Assembly: GCF_003443735.1 (NCBI RefSeq)
Contig: NZ_CP031969.1
Coordinates: 2,852,001 to 2,916,000, forward strand
Origin: Streptomyces sp. CC0208
GTDB lineage: Bacteria; Actinomycetota; Actinomycetes; Streptomycetales; Streptomycetaceae
Length of the DNA: 64,000 nucleotides
Direction: 5' to 3'
Of this stretch, positions 47,099 through 54,975 are shown one piece after another; position 1 is the first letter of the stretch; every line of letters starts with the position of its first letter. Below the pieces are notes generated by a model. It saw only the letters and a program-made list of their open reading frames with translations. It searched no databases and was not told the origin of the DNA. The position numbers and the translations under genes are program-made.

Positions 47099-48124
47099 TC
47101 ACGCGGTCCGTTTGCGGGCGGTCGTCTTCTTGGCCGCCGTCTTCTTCGCGCTCGTCGTCTTCGCGCTCGTCGTCTTCTTCGCGGACGCCGACGCCGTCTT
47201 CTTCGTCCCCTGTGACGACTTCGCCGTCGTCTTCTTGGCGGCCGCGGTCTTCTTCGTGGCCGCCGTGGACTTCTTGCCACCCGTCTGCTTCGGCGCCGCC
47301 CGTGCCGACTTGCGCTGCGGCAGGCGCCTGACCTCCCCCGGCTCCTCGCCCCGCGACTCCTTCGCCTCCCGCACGCTCTTCTCCAGGGCGGCCATGAGGT
47401 CGAGGACCTTGCCGCTGCGGGCCGGTTCGGGGGCCTCCGGCGGGGCCTCGCCGGCGGCCTTCGCGGCGACGACCTCCTCCAGGGCCTCGCGGTACTCGTC
47501 GTGGAGTTCGTCGAGGTCGATCTCGCCGAGGGTGTCCATGAGGGCGTCGGCGAGGTCGAGTTCCTTGTCGCTGACGGTGACCTTGGTGTCGGGGGCGAGT
47601 CCCTCGGGTGCGCGGACCTCGTCCGGCCACAGCAGCCCGTGCAGGGCGATGGCGTCCTCGACCACCCGCAGCATGCCGAGGCGTTCGCGGCCGCGCAGCG
47701 CGTACTTGGCGATGGCCACCTTGTTGCTGCGCTTCAAGGCCTCCCTGAGCAGGGTGTACGGCTTGGCGGCAGGGGCGCCCCCTGCCTGGAGGTAGTACGC
47801 GGCATCCATCTGGAGCGGGTCGATCCGGTCGCCCGGCACGAAGGCCACGATCTCGATCGTCTTCGCCGTCGGGAGCGGCAGATGGGACAGGTCCTCGTCC
47901 GTGATCGGGATGATCGTGCCGTCCGCGTCCTCGTAGCCCTTGCCGATCTCCGACTGGGTGACTTCGCGGTCCTCCAGTTCGCAGACCTTGCGGTAGCGGA
48001 TGCGGCCACCGTCCTCGGTGTGGATCTGGCGGAAGGAGATCGAGTGGCTCTCGGTGGCGTTCACCAGCTTGATCGGAATGCTGACCAGGCCGAACGAGAT
48101 GGCGCCGTTCCATATGGATCTCAC
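47099..48124 (-). CDS. ku: bacterial Ku, NHEJ DNA-end-binding protein
   Basis: A 341-residue homodimeric Ku that binds DNA double-strand ends and recruits LigD. The core starts SIWNGAISFGLVSIPIKL, with FRQIHTEDGGRIRYRKVC, and covers about 260 residues. The last 80 residues are a Lys/Thr/Ala-rich tail (KKTTAKKT-type repeats), common in actinobacterial Ku, which adds DNA binding. It starts at GTG 48124 with AAAGGG 9 bases upstream. It is divergent from the LigD-polymerase gene across 71 bp, forming a compact NHEJ locus. Confidence 0.95.
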   Translation of the reverse strand: MRSIWNGAISFGLVSIPIKLVNATESHSISFRQIHTEDGGRIRYRKVCELEDREVTQSEIGKGYEDADGTIIPITDEDLSHLPLPTAKTIEIVAFVPGDRIDPLQMDAAYYLQAGGAPAAKPYTLLREALKRSNKVAIAKYALRGRERLGMLRVVEDAIALHGLLWPDEVRAPEGLAPDTKVTVSDKELDLADALMDTLGEIDLDELHDEYREALEEVVAAKAAGEAPPEAPEPARSGKVLDLMAALEKSVREAKESRGEEPGEVRRLPQRKSARAAPKQTGGKKSTAATKKTAAAKKTTAKSSQGTKKTASASAKKTTSAKTTSAKKTAAKKTTARKRTA

Positions 48125-48195
48125 CAGCGGAACCCTTTCTGCGGTATTACACCGTTTCATGCCGTTTCATCAGGTATGCGTGAGATTCTCATCGT
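48125..48195. promoter_or_regulatory. shared ku/LigD-polymerase promoter spacer
   Basis: The 71-bp divergent spacer contains CCGTTTCAT twice at a 10-bp step (48152-48160 and 48162-48170) and a TGAGA-T-TCTCA palindrome (48181-48191), five bases before the LigD-type start. Joint control of both genes from here is likely. Confidence 0.55.
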
Positions 48196-49077
48196 ATGAC
48201 GCCGATCACAGAGGTGGAGGGGCGACGGCTCGCGCTCAGCAATCTGGAGAAGGTGCTGTATCCGGCCACCGGCTTCACCAAGGGCGAGGTACTGCACTAC
48301 TACGCCACCGCCGCCGATGTCCTCCTCCCCCATCTGCGTGACCGTGCCGTCTCCTTCCTGCGCTACCCGGACGGCCCCGACGGCCAGGTCTTCTTCACCA
48401 AGAACGTCCCCCCGGGTACGCCCGACTGGGTCACCACGGCCGAGGTCCCCCGCTCGGAGGGGCCGGCCCGGATGGTCCTGGTCCAGGACCTGGCGAGCCT
48501 GATGTGGGCGGCCAACCTGGTGACGGAGTTCCACACCCACCAGTGGCTGGTCGACGCCCCCGAGGAGGCCGACCGCCTGGTCCTCGACCTGGACCCGGGC
48601 TCCCCCGCGACGATCGTCGAGTGCTGCGAGGTCGCCCTGTGGCTCAGGGAGCGGCTGGCGGCGGACGGGATCGAGGCGTACCCGAAGACCGCCGGGTCGA
48701 AGGGACTGCATCTGCTGGCGGCGGTGCGGGGGGCGTCGTCCGACCAGGTGTCGGAGTACGCCAAGCAGCTCGCCGTGGAGGCGGAGCGGGCGATGCCGCG
48801 GCTGGCCCTGCACCGGATGACCCGCAGTCTGCGCCCCGGGAAGGTGTTCGTGGACTGGAGCCAGAACGCCGCCCGCAAGACGACGGCCACGCCGTACACG
48901 CTGCGGGCCCGGGCCCTCCCCCTGGTGTCGGCGCCGGTGACCTGGACGGAGGTCGAGGAGTGCACGGCGCCCGGCCGACTGGCCTTCCAGGCCGGGGACA
49001 TGGGGCCTCGGCTGCAGGACTACGGCGATCTGCTGGCCCCGTTGCTGGACGGTGAGCGGGCGTCACGGTTGCCGTAG
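48196..49077 (+). CDS. LigD-type NHEJ polymerase/primase domain protein
   Basis: A 293-residue stand-alone archaeo-eukaryotic primase-type polymerase, matching the LigD polymerase domain. It fills gaps and adds ribonucleotides during end joining. The catalytic DxD is in LVLDLDPGSP; TAGSKGLHLLAAV, VFVDWSQNAARKTT and RARALPLVSAPVTW are family motifs. No ligase or nuclease domain is attached; in Streptomyces these are separate genes elsewhere. There is no Shine-Dalgarno close to ATG 48196, so translation may be from a leaderless or very short leader. Confidence 0.94.
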   Translation: MTPITEVEGRRLALSNLEKVLYPATGFTKGEVLHYYATAADVLLPHLRDRAVSFLRYPDGPDGQVFFTKNVPPGTPDWVTTAEVPRSEGPARMVLVQDLASLMWAANLVTEFHTHQWLVDAPEEADRLVLDLDPGSPATIVECCEVALWLRERLAADGIEAYPKTAGSKGLHLLAAVRGASSDQVSEYAKQLAVEAERAMPRLALHRMTRSLRPGKVFVDWSQNAARKTTATPYTLRARALPLVSAPVTWTEVEECTAPGRLAFQAGDMGPRLQDYGDLLAPLLDGERASRLP

Positions 49078-49113
49078 GGCGCGCGGCGGGGGTGCCGGGG
49101 CGGGCTGTCGGGC

Positions 49114-49156
49114 GGCTGCGGGCGGTGGGGGCTTGTCGCGCAGTTCCCCGCGCCCC
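49114..49156. repeat. copy of a dispersed GTCGCGCAGTTCCCCGCGCC element
   Basis: A stretch from CGGCTGCGGGC to GTCGCGCAGTTCCCCGCGCC nearly repeats at 59081-59124. The core is a frequently seen intergenic sequence in Streptomyces genomes. This copy has only one arm. Confidence 0.75.
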
Positions 49157-49157
49157 C

Positions 49158-49473
49158 GGGTGGGCTGCGGTGGACGGTGTTCAGGCCTTGCCGTCCCGGT
49201 GCCTCGGGGTGGGCTCAGCCGACGTATTCATGTCCTGCTCTCCCCGCACTCCCAGACAGGCGACCCAGCCCACGGCGCTCGCGCCCCGCCCGCCCCGCGC
49301 CCCCGGGTGGGCTGCGGTGGACGGTGTTCAGGCCTTGCCGTCCCGGTGCCTCGGGGTGGGCTCAGCCGACGTATTCATGCCCTGCTCTCCCCGCACTCCC
49401 AGACAGGCGGCCCAGCCCACGGCGCTCACGCCCCGCCCGCCCCGCGCCCCCGGGTGGGCTGCGGTGGACGTGT
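49158..49473. repeat. tandem 147-bp repeat, two copies plus a partial third
   Basis: The unit starting GGGTGGGCTGCGGTGGAC recurs at 49158, 49305 and 49452, so the period is 147 bp. Copies one and two are nearly identical; the third breaks off in the 3' end of the NERD gene, whose last codons (TTCAGACCTTG on the plus strand) are partly copied inside each unit. The multiple-of-three period leaves long open frames, but they look non-coding. Confidence 0.9.
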
Positions 49474-50277
49474 TCAGACCTTGTCCCACGTATGCCGGTC
49501 CCTCGCCATCGCGTGCAGGGCCTCCACGTCCGCCGGTTTGAGGACGCCGCCGAGGCGGGTGAGGCCTTCCAGGTCCGTGTCGCTGAGGACGCGGACCTCG
49601 CGGGGCGGGAGGGTGACGGCGATGGCGGAGGCGCCGACGAGGGCGAGCACCGGGTGGACCTCGGCCGTCAGGGCGTAGGAGGCGCGGTCGGCGTCGGCGC
49701 GGACGCGGCGCAGCAGCGGCTGGGGGTCACGGCGGCCGAGGGCGACCATCGGGTCGGCGATCGTGACCCGTTGCTTGCGGACGTACAGCGTGTGCACGGC
49801 GAACAGTCCGGCGGGTCCGATCGCCAGATGGTGGACCCGGTCGCCGCCGGGGAGCGGGACGGAGTGCAGGGTGTGCCAGCCCGCGCCGTCGAGGCGGTCC
49901 AGCGCCTCGCCCACGATCTGCTCGGCCTCCAGCGCGCGCCGACGCGGATCGCGGCGGATCCGGCGCGCGGGCCCGGGGTCCCGGTCCAGGGCGACATGGA
50001 GGGCCTCGCCGGGCCGGTTGGGCGCGAGGTCGTCGTCCGGGTGGAGGGAGAGCCGGGCCAGTTCGGCGGGCGTCGGCACCGGGGGCGGGCCCACGGCCAC
50101 CCGGCCGGTCAGGAAGGGCCCGAGGACATCGAGCACGTCCTCTCGGCGGTCCTCGCTCAGCAGATTGATCCGGGCCGCCTCACGGTCGTACCAGGCGATG
50201 TTCCTGCCGTCCGTGAGGCAGACGTACAGCCGTTCCTGACCATGGCGCCAGGTCGGCACCACGCGCAGTCCGCTCAT
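49474..50277 (-). CDS. NERD-domain protein
   Basis: A 267-residue protein with a nuclease-related domain at about 115-180 (AEQIVGEALDRLDGAGWHTL, then GDRVHHLAIGPAGLFAVHT). NERD proteins have a restriction-endonuclease-like fold; here the usual D/E..K residues are weak (VHHLAIG replaces IDHLVVG), so nuclease activity is uncertain. The N-terminus reads VVPTWRHGQERLYVCLTDGRN, and the C-terminus is a separate small domain. There is no membrane segment. The tandem repeats abut its 3' end. The function is unknown. Confidence 0.8.
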   Translation of the reverse strand: MSGLRVVPTWRHGQERLYVCLTDGRNIAWYDREAARINLLSEDRREDVLDVLGPFLTGRVAVGPPPVPTPAELARLSLHPDDDLAPNRPGEALHVALDRDPGPARRIRRDPRRRALEAEQIVGEALDRLDGAGWHTLHSVPLPGGDRVHHLAIGPAGLFAVHTLYVRKQRVTIADPMVALGRRDPQPLLRRVRADADRASYALTAEVHPVLALVGASAIAVTLPPREVRVLSDTDLEGLTRLGGVLKPADVEALHAMARDRHTWDKV

Positions 50278-50407
50278 GCGCCATCACCCCATGGACCATG
50301 GGAACAGGCGGGGTGCTGCGCAGGCAAGAAGCCGGTTACCTTTGGGGTGAGTCGCAGCGAGTTGCAATGAGTTGCAGGGCTTGGCGCAGGGGCTTGGGGA
50401 GGCGCTG

Positions 50408-50914
50408 TTGCGGACCCGCAGGAAGCAACCCGAGGTACCGGCTCCGGAGCGGGCGTGGGACGAGATCGTGCCCGGCCTGTGGATGGGCGGACACGAGTTC
50501 CGGGGCCTTTCCGGGCAACGGGAGTTCGCCGTAGTACGGGACGAGTTCGAGGTCGTGCAGACGCTGCTCAGGCTGCCGGGCCACGGTCCCGATCCCGGCG
50601 TCGAGCACCATGTGTGGCCGATCCCGGACGGCCCGCTGGACGGGACCCAGCTCGCGGGCGTGATGCGCCTGGCACAGGCCGCGAGCGACGCACTGGACGA
50701 GGGCCGCAAGGTCCTCGTCCGCTGTTACCACGGCTACAACCGCTCGGGCCTGGTCGTCGCGCACGCCCTGGTCCGCAGGGGGTACACGGCCGACGCGGCG
50801 ATCCGGCTGATCCGGGGCCGGCGCTCGCCGTGGGCGCTGCACAACGAGCTGTTCGTCGAGTACCTGCGGGCCGGCCTGTCCACGGCCCGGCTGCTGGAGG
50901 AGCTGACCGAGTAG
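50408..50914 (+). CDS. CX5R protein-tyrosine/dual-specificity phosphatase-like protein
   Basis: A 168-residue cysteine phosphatase-type protein. The P-loop VRCYHGYNRSGLVVA has Cys106 and Arg112 (CX5R); Asp74 in IPDGPLDG is a likely general acid. Start TTG 50408 was chosen because GGGGAGG lies 5 bases upstream; TTG 50372 would add 12 residues. Unlike the LMW phosphatase homologue at 22506, the catalytic residues are all kept. Substrate unknown: phosphoprotein, phosphoinositide or small molecule are all possible. Confidence 0.85.
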   Translation: MRTRRKQPEVPAPERAWDEIVPGLWMGGHEFRGLSGQREFAVVRDEFEVVQTLLRLPGHGPDPGVEHHVWPIPDGPLDGTQLAGVMRLAQAASDALDEGRKVLVRCYHGYNRSGLVVAHALVRRGYTADAAIRLIRGRRSPWALHNELFVEYLRAGLSTARLLEELTE

Positions 50915-51020
50915 GGCCGCCCGGACCCACCGGACGGCAAAAAGGACTTCCGTACGAATAATGTGTACGGGGCCGACACCCCGCATCGACACCCCGGACG
51001 GCCCCGACCCCAGGAGCACC

Positions 51021-51797
51021 GTGCCACCCGCCCGCCGCGCCCCCCGTACGGCCCGCGCCGTAGTCGCCGTCGCCCTGCTGCTCTCGGCGGCGGCGGGCTG
51101 TGGCGACGCGGGCGGCCTGGTGGGCGCGGGCTCCACGCCGACCGCGATCAGCCCGGACCGGCTGTGGCCGCGGCTGACGCCCGCCTCCAGCCCGGCCTTC
51201 GAGATCGGCGAGGTGGACTCGGAGGTCGTGGCGGGTGTCTCCGTGCCCGGCGACGACATCCACGCGGTGGACCCGGTCGCGCTCGTACGCGCCGAGATCA
51301 AGGAGGATCCGGGCACCTACGCCAATGGGGACTACGTCGAGACGGCCCGCCGGATGGCCGACTGCGGGAAGTCGGGGGCGGCCGGCGAGAGGTGCCCGGT
51401 CCTGCGGCCGTACTACCGCGACCTGACCGGTGACGGGCACGAGGACCTGACGCTGGGTTTCCGGCAGCTGCCCGGCCATGTCACCGCGGTACGCGTCTAC
51501 ACCGTGGAGAAGCACCGGCTGGTGCGGGTCATGCGCTGGGAGGACGCGGTCAGCGGGGTCGAGCTGGCCGGGCGGTCGGTGATCATCCGTTCGCCGTCCG
51601 AGGTGGCCGGATACGAGTACCGGCTCCAGTGGACCTGGGACCCGCAGCAGAAGTCGATGCTCCTCACGCACGACGAGATGCTGCGCACCGGCAGCCGCGC
51701 CCTCGGGGCCGCGCCGGGCCCGGCGCCCAGCCCGTCCAACCCGTCCAGCCCGTCCAGCCCGCCGAGCCCGTCGAGCCCGTCCGCGAGCGCGCGATGA
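51021..51797 (+). CDS. lipoprotein coupled to a histidine kinase gene
   Basis: A 258-residue exported lipoprotein. The signal ends in LLLSAAAGCGDAGG, with Cys in the lipobox. Start GTG 51021 follows CAGGAG. The mature part has a mixed domain including YYRDLTGDGHEDLTLGFRQL (a calcium-like DxDxDG loop) and ends in a Pro/Ser-rich tail. Its stop overlaps the kinase start (ATGA). The arrangement recalls CseA, a lipoprotein that modulates the CseBC sensor system, but without a response regulator here. A sensor accessory role is inferred. Confidence 0.85.
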   Translation: MPPARRAPRTARAVVAVALLLSAAAGCGDAGGLVGAGSTPTAISPDRLWPRLTPASSPAFEIGEVDSEVVAGVSVPGDDIHAVDPVALVRAEIKEDPGTYANGDYVETARRMADCGKSGAAGERCPVLRPYYRDLTGDGHEDLTLGFRQLPGHVTAVRVYTVEKHRLVRVMRWEDAVSGVELAGRSVIIRSPSEVAGYEYRLQWTWDPQQKSMLLTHDEMLRTGSRALGAAPGPAPSPSNPSSPSSPPSPSSPSASAR

Positions 51798-53029
51798 GAC
51801 TCGCGCTGCCCCGCTGGTCCGGCACGCTCGCCGTGAAGGCCGCCGTGTTCATCACCGTGATGTGCTGCGCGCTGGCCGCGCTGCTCGGTGTCCTCGTGCA
51901 TGTCTCGGTGACGAACCAGACCGTCGGCGAGGCCCGTGACCTGGCGCTGAGCCGGCTGCGGGAGGCGACCGAGGCGTACGAGGCCGGGGAAATGCTGGAG
52001 TGGGACGCGGGCGTGGATCCGCCGGACCTGCCGGCGTCGCTGCGGACCCTGGCGCTGGCCGGTGACCGCGGCACGATGGTCGGCGAGCACCGCGGCCGCC
52101 CCGCCATGTGGGCGGCGGGGCCGGTGGACGGGAACCGGGCGCTGGCCGTGGAGGTCGACTACTCCCAGGGCGCGCGGACGATCGCGGGCCTTGACCGGGC
52201 GATCCTGTGGTCCTCGGCGCTGGCGATCACGACGACGCTGCTGGTGGGGGCGTTCGCGGTCACCCGGGTGACGAAACGGCTGCACACCACCGCCCGGGTG
52301 GCCCGGCGGATCAGCGCGGGCGACCTCGACGCGCGGGTCGACGATCCCCGTACGAAGGATGCGACGCGGCCGCAGGACGAGGTGGCCGCGGTGGCCGCCG
52401 CGCTGGACACCATGGCGGGGTCCTTGCAGGGGAAGCTGCTGAGCGAGCAGCGGTTCACCGCGGATGTGGCGCACGAGTTGCGCACGCCGTTGACGGGGCT
52501 GCACGCGGCGGCCGAGTTGTTGCCGCCGGGGCGGCCGACCGAGCTGGTGCGCGACCGGGTGGCCGCGTTGCGGACGCTGACGGAGGACCTACTGGAGATC
52601 TCCCGGCTGGACACGGGTCGGGAGACGGTGGAGCCGGCCACGGAACGCCTGGCCGCGGTCGCCGAGCGGGTGGTGCGGGCGTCCGGAACCGACACCGAGG
52701 TCGTCGTCGTACGGGATCTGGCCGTGGAGACGGATCGGCGGCGGCTGGAGCGGGTGCTGGGCAATCTGGTGGCCAACGCGCACCGGCACGGCCACGGGCC
52801 GGTGTCGGTGACGGTCGACGGGGCGGTGGTGACCGTGCGGGACCACGGGGAGGGGTTCCCGGAGTACCTCGTCTCGCACGGGCCGCAGCGGTTCCGTACG
52901 GAGGGCGGGGCCCGGGGCCACGGGCTGGGGCTGACCATCGCGGTGGGGCAGGCGGAGGTGCTGGGGGCGCGGCTGTCCTTCTCCAACGCGGAGGACGGCG
53001 GGGCGGTCGCGACGCTGACGTTGCGGTAG
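51794..53029 (+). CDS. sensor histidine kinase without an adjacent response regulator
   Basis: A 411-residue membrane kinase with helices at about 14-38 and 135-155, an extracytoplasmic sensor loop between them, HAMP (residues about 155-210), HisKA with His227 in FTADVAHELRTPLTGLHAA, and HATPase_c with LERVLGNLVANAHRHG and VRDHGEGFPEYLV. It is coupled to the lipoprotein by a 4-base overlap. No response regulator lies on either side within the window, so it is an orphan kinase, or its partner is elsewhere. Confidence 0.92.
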   Translation: MRLALPRWSGTLAVKAAVFITVMCCALAALLGVLVHVSVTNQTVGEARDLALSRLREATEAYEAGEMLEWDAGVDPPDLPASLRTLALAGDRGTMVGEHRGRPAMWAAGPVDGNRALAVEVDYSQGARTIAGLDRAILWSSALAITTTLLVGAFAVTRVTKRLHTTARVARRISAGDLDARVDDPRTKDATRPQDEVAAVAAALDTMAGSLQGKLLSEQRFTADVAHELRTPLTGLHAAAELLPPGRPTELVRDRVAALRTLTEDLLEISRLDTGRETVEPATERLAAVAERVVRASGTDTEVVVVRDLAVETDRRRLERVLGNLVANAHRHGHGPVSVTVDGAVVTVRDHGEGFPEYLVSHGPQRFRTEGGARGHGLGLTIAVGQAEVLGARLSFSNAEDGGAVATLTLR

Positions 53030-53126
53030 GCGCTTCTCCTATGGCCCATCTGAGAAGGCGACCCGTCCGCACGCCTCCTAACGTGGCGAACAGTCAGGTT
53101 CGCACTCCCCTCACGGAGGTCCCCCC

Positions 53127-53561
53127 ATGTCCCTGCGCTCCCGTTTCCCCATAGCCGTCGCCGCCTGCGCCCTCGCCGTCACCGCCCTCGCCACGCCCGC
53201 CGTCGCCGGCGACGAGTGGGGCGACGACCCCCAGAGCGCCTCGGGGAACCACCAGAACCAGAGCCAGAACTCGAACTCGAACTCGGACTGGAACCAGAAC
53301 TCGAACCAGAATCAGAACCAGAACCAACGCCTGTCCCGGGGCGTGGTGACGGCCAGTTCGCTGGCTCTGCGCAGTGCGCCGAACCGGGGCGGCCAGATCA
53401 TCCGGTGGGCCGAACGGGGTGAGGTCGTCTCCATCTTCTGCAGGACCAACGGCCAGAGCGTCCAGGGCAACCGCCAGTGGTACCTCCTCACCGACGGCAC
53501 CTGGGCCTGGGGAGCGGCCCGGTACATCAGGACCATCGGGTCGGCGCCACGCTGGTGCTGA
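53127..53561 (+). CDS. secreted SH3-type protein with an Asn/Gln-rich linker
   Basis: A 144-residue exported protein. A signal peptide (about 27 residues, ending ATPAVA) is followed by a low-complexity linker of Asn, Gln and Ser (QNSNSNSDWNQNSNQNQ), and then a bacterial SH3-like domain (VTASSLALRSAPNRGGQII, CRTNGQSVQGNRQWYLL, GTWAWGAARYIRTI). Cys residues at 105 and the C-terminus could pair. Such domains often bind peptidoglycan peptides. The gene stands alone between the kinase and the RodA gene. Confidence 0.85.
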   Translation: MSLRSRFPIAVAACALAVTALATPAVAGDEWGDDPQSASGNHQNQSQNSNSNSDWNQNSNQNQNQNQRLSRGVVTASSLALRSAPNRGGQIIRWAERGEVVSIFCRTNGQSVQGNRQWYLLTDGTWAWGAARYIRTIGSAPRWC

Positions 53562-53613
53562 CATCCCGGTCACGCTAGGCAGACATCACGCCCTATTTGG
53601 GTAAGTTCCGGAC

Positions 53614-54975
53614 ATGACCAAGGCCGGAACCACCGTGGCCCCCGCGGACACCTCCGCTCGCGCGGTACGCCTGCCCCACCGCCGTGGCATCGAACTGGCC
53701 CTCATCGTCCTCGCCGTCCTGCTGTCGGTGTACGGCTACTGCGCGGTCGGCCTCGCCAGGCACGGCACCGTCCCGCCCGGCGCCGCCGGTTACGGCGCCG
53801 GGCTCGGCGTGCTCGCGTTCCTCGCCCATCTGGCGGTGCGCCTGAGGGCGCCGTACGCCGATCCGCTGCTGCTGCCCATCGGCGTGCTGCTCAACGGCCT
53901 GGGCCTGGTACTGATCTACCGGCTCGACCTGGAGACGCCCGGCGACCGCGCGGCCCCCACCCAGCTCGTGTGGTCCACGGTCGGGGTGACCCTGTTCATC
54001 GTGGTCGTCCTGATGCTGCCCGACCACCGCGTGCTCCAGCGCTACGCCTACGTCTGTGTCGCCGCCGCGCTCGCCCTGCTGATCGTCCCGATCCTGTTCC
54101 CCGCCGTGAACGGCGCCCGGATCTGGATCAGGATCGCCGGGTTCTCCATCCAGCCGGGCGAGTTCGCGAAGGTTCTGCTCGCGGTGTTCTTCGCCGCGTA
54201 TCTCGCGACCAACCGGAACGCGCTGGCGTCCTCCGGGCGGCGGTTCTGGGGGCTTCAGCTGCCCACCGGCCGGGTCCTTGGCCCCCTCCTCGCCATCTGG
54301 CTGATCAGCGTCGGGGTCCTCGTCCTGGAGCGGGACCTCGGCACCTCGCTGCTGTTTTTCGGACTGTTCGTCGTCCTGCTGTACGTCGCCACCGGGCTCA
54401 CCGGCTGGATCGCGCTGGGCCTGCTGCTGGCCGCCGTCGGCGCCTTCGCCGTGGGCTGGCTGGAACCGCATGTGCACACCAGGGTGGAGGACTGGCTGCA
54501 TCCGTTCGCGTCGATCGAGGCGGGCCAGGGACCGAACCAGCTCGCGCAGTCCCTGTTCGCCTTCGCGGCGGGCGGGGTCCTCGGCACCGGGCTCGGGCTC
54601 GGCCACTCCGTCCTGATCGGCTTCGCCGCGAAGTCCGACTTCATCCTGGCGACGGCCGGAGAGGAACTGGGCCTGGCCGGCCTGTCCGCGATCTTCCTGC
54701 TGTACGCCCTGCTCGTGGAGCGCGGCTACCGGGCGGGCCTCGCCCTGCGCGACCCCTTCGGACGGCTCCTGGCGACCGGCCTCGCCTCGATCGTCGCGCT
54801 CCAGGTGTTCGTGATCGCGGGCGGGGTCGGCGGACTGATCCCGCTCACCGGCATGGCCATGCCGTTCCTCGCGCAGGGCGGCTCGTCGGTCGTCACCAAC
54901 TGGGCGATCGTCGCCCTGCTGATCAGGGTGAGCGACTCGGCCCACGGCCAGTACGACGACAAGGAGACCCCGTGA
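53614..54975 (+). CDS. FtsW/RodA/SpoVE-family peptidoglycan glycosyltransferase
   Basis: A 453-residue SEDS protein with about twelve helices, which polymerises lipid II glycan chains. Conserved segments are FPAVNGARIWIRIAGFSIQPGEFAK and its loop VLERDLGTSLLFFGLF, IEAGQGPNQLAQSLFAFAAGG, AATAGEELGL-like ATAGEELGLAG and PLTGMAMPFLAQGGSS. It overlaps the PBP gene by 4 bases. This is a non-dcw SEDS/PBP pair, as known for elongation or sporulation in Streptomyces; RodA versus FtsW cannot be told from sequence alone. Confidence 0.93.
   Translation: MTKAGTTVAPADTSARAVRLPHRRGIELALIVLAVLLSVYGYCAVGLARHGTVPPGAAGYGAGLGVLAFLAHLAVRLRAPYADPLLLPIGVLLNGLGLVLIYRLDLETPGDRAAPTQLVWSTVGVTLFIVVVLMLPDHRVLQRYAYVCVAAALALLIVPILFPAVNGARIWIRIAGFSIQPGEFAKVLLAVFFAAYLATNRNALASSGRRFWGLQLPTGRVLGPLLAIWLISVGVLVLERDLGTSLLFFGLFVVLLYVATGLTGWIALGLLLAAVGAFAVGWLEPHVHTRVEDWLHPFASIEAGQGPNQLAQSLFAFAAGGVLGTGLGLGHSVLIGFAAKSDFILATAGEELGLAGLSAIFLLYALLVERGYRAGLALRDPFGRLLATGLASIVALQVFVIAGGVGGLIPLTGMAMPFLAQGGSSVVTNWAIVALLIRVSDSAHGQYDDKETP

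Noticed and set aside
49177..50370. Plus-strand ORF with a 49-residue repeat
   Set aside because: The repeat follows from the 147-bp DNA period; Pro/Arg-rich composition and overlap with the NERD gene argue against coding.
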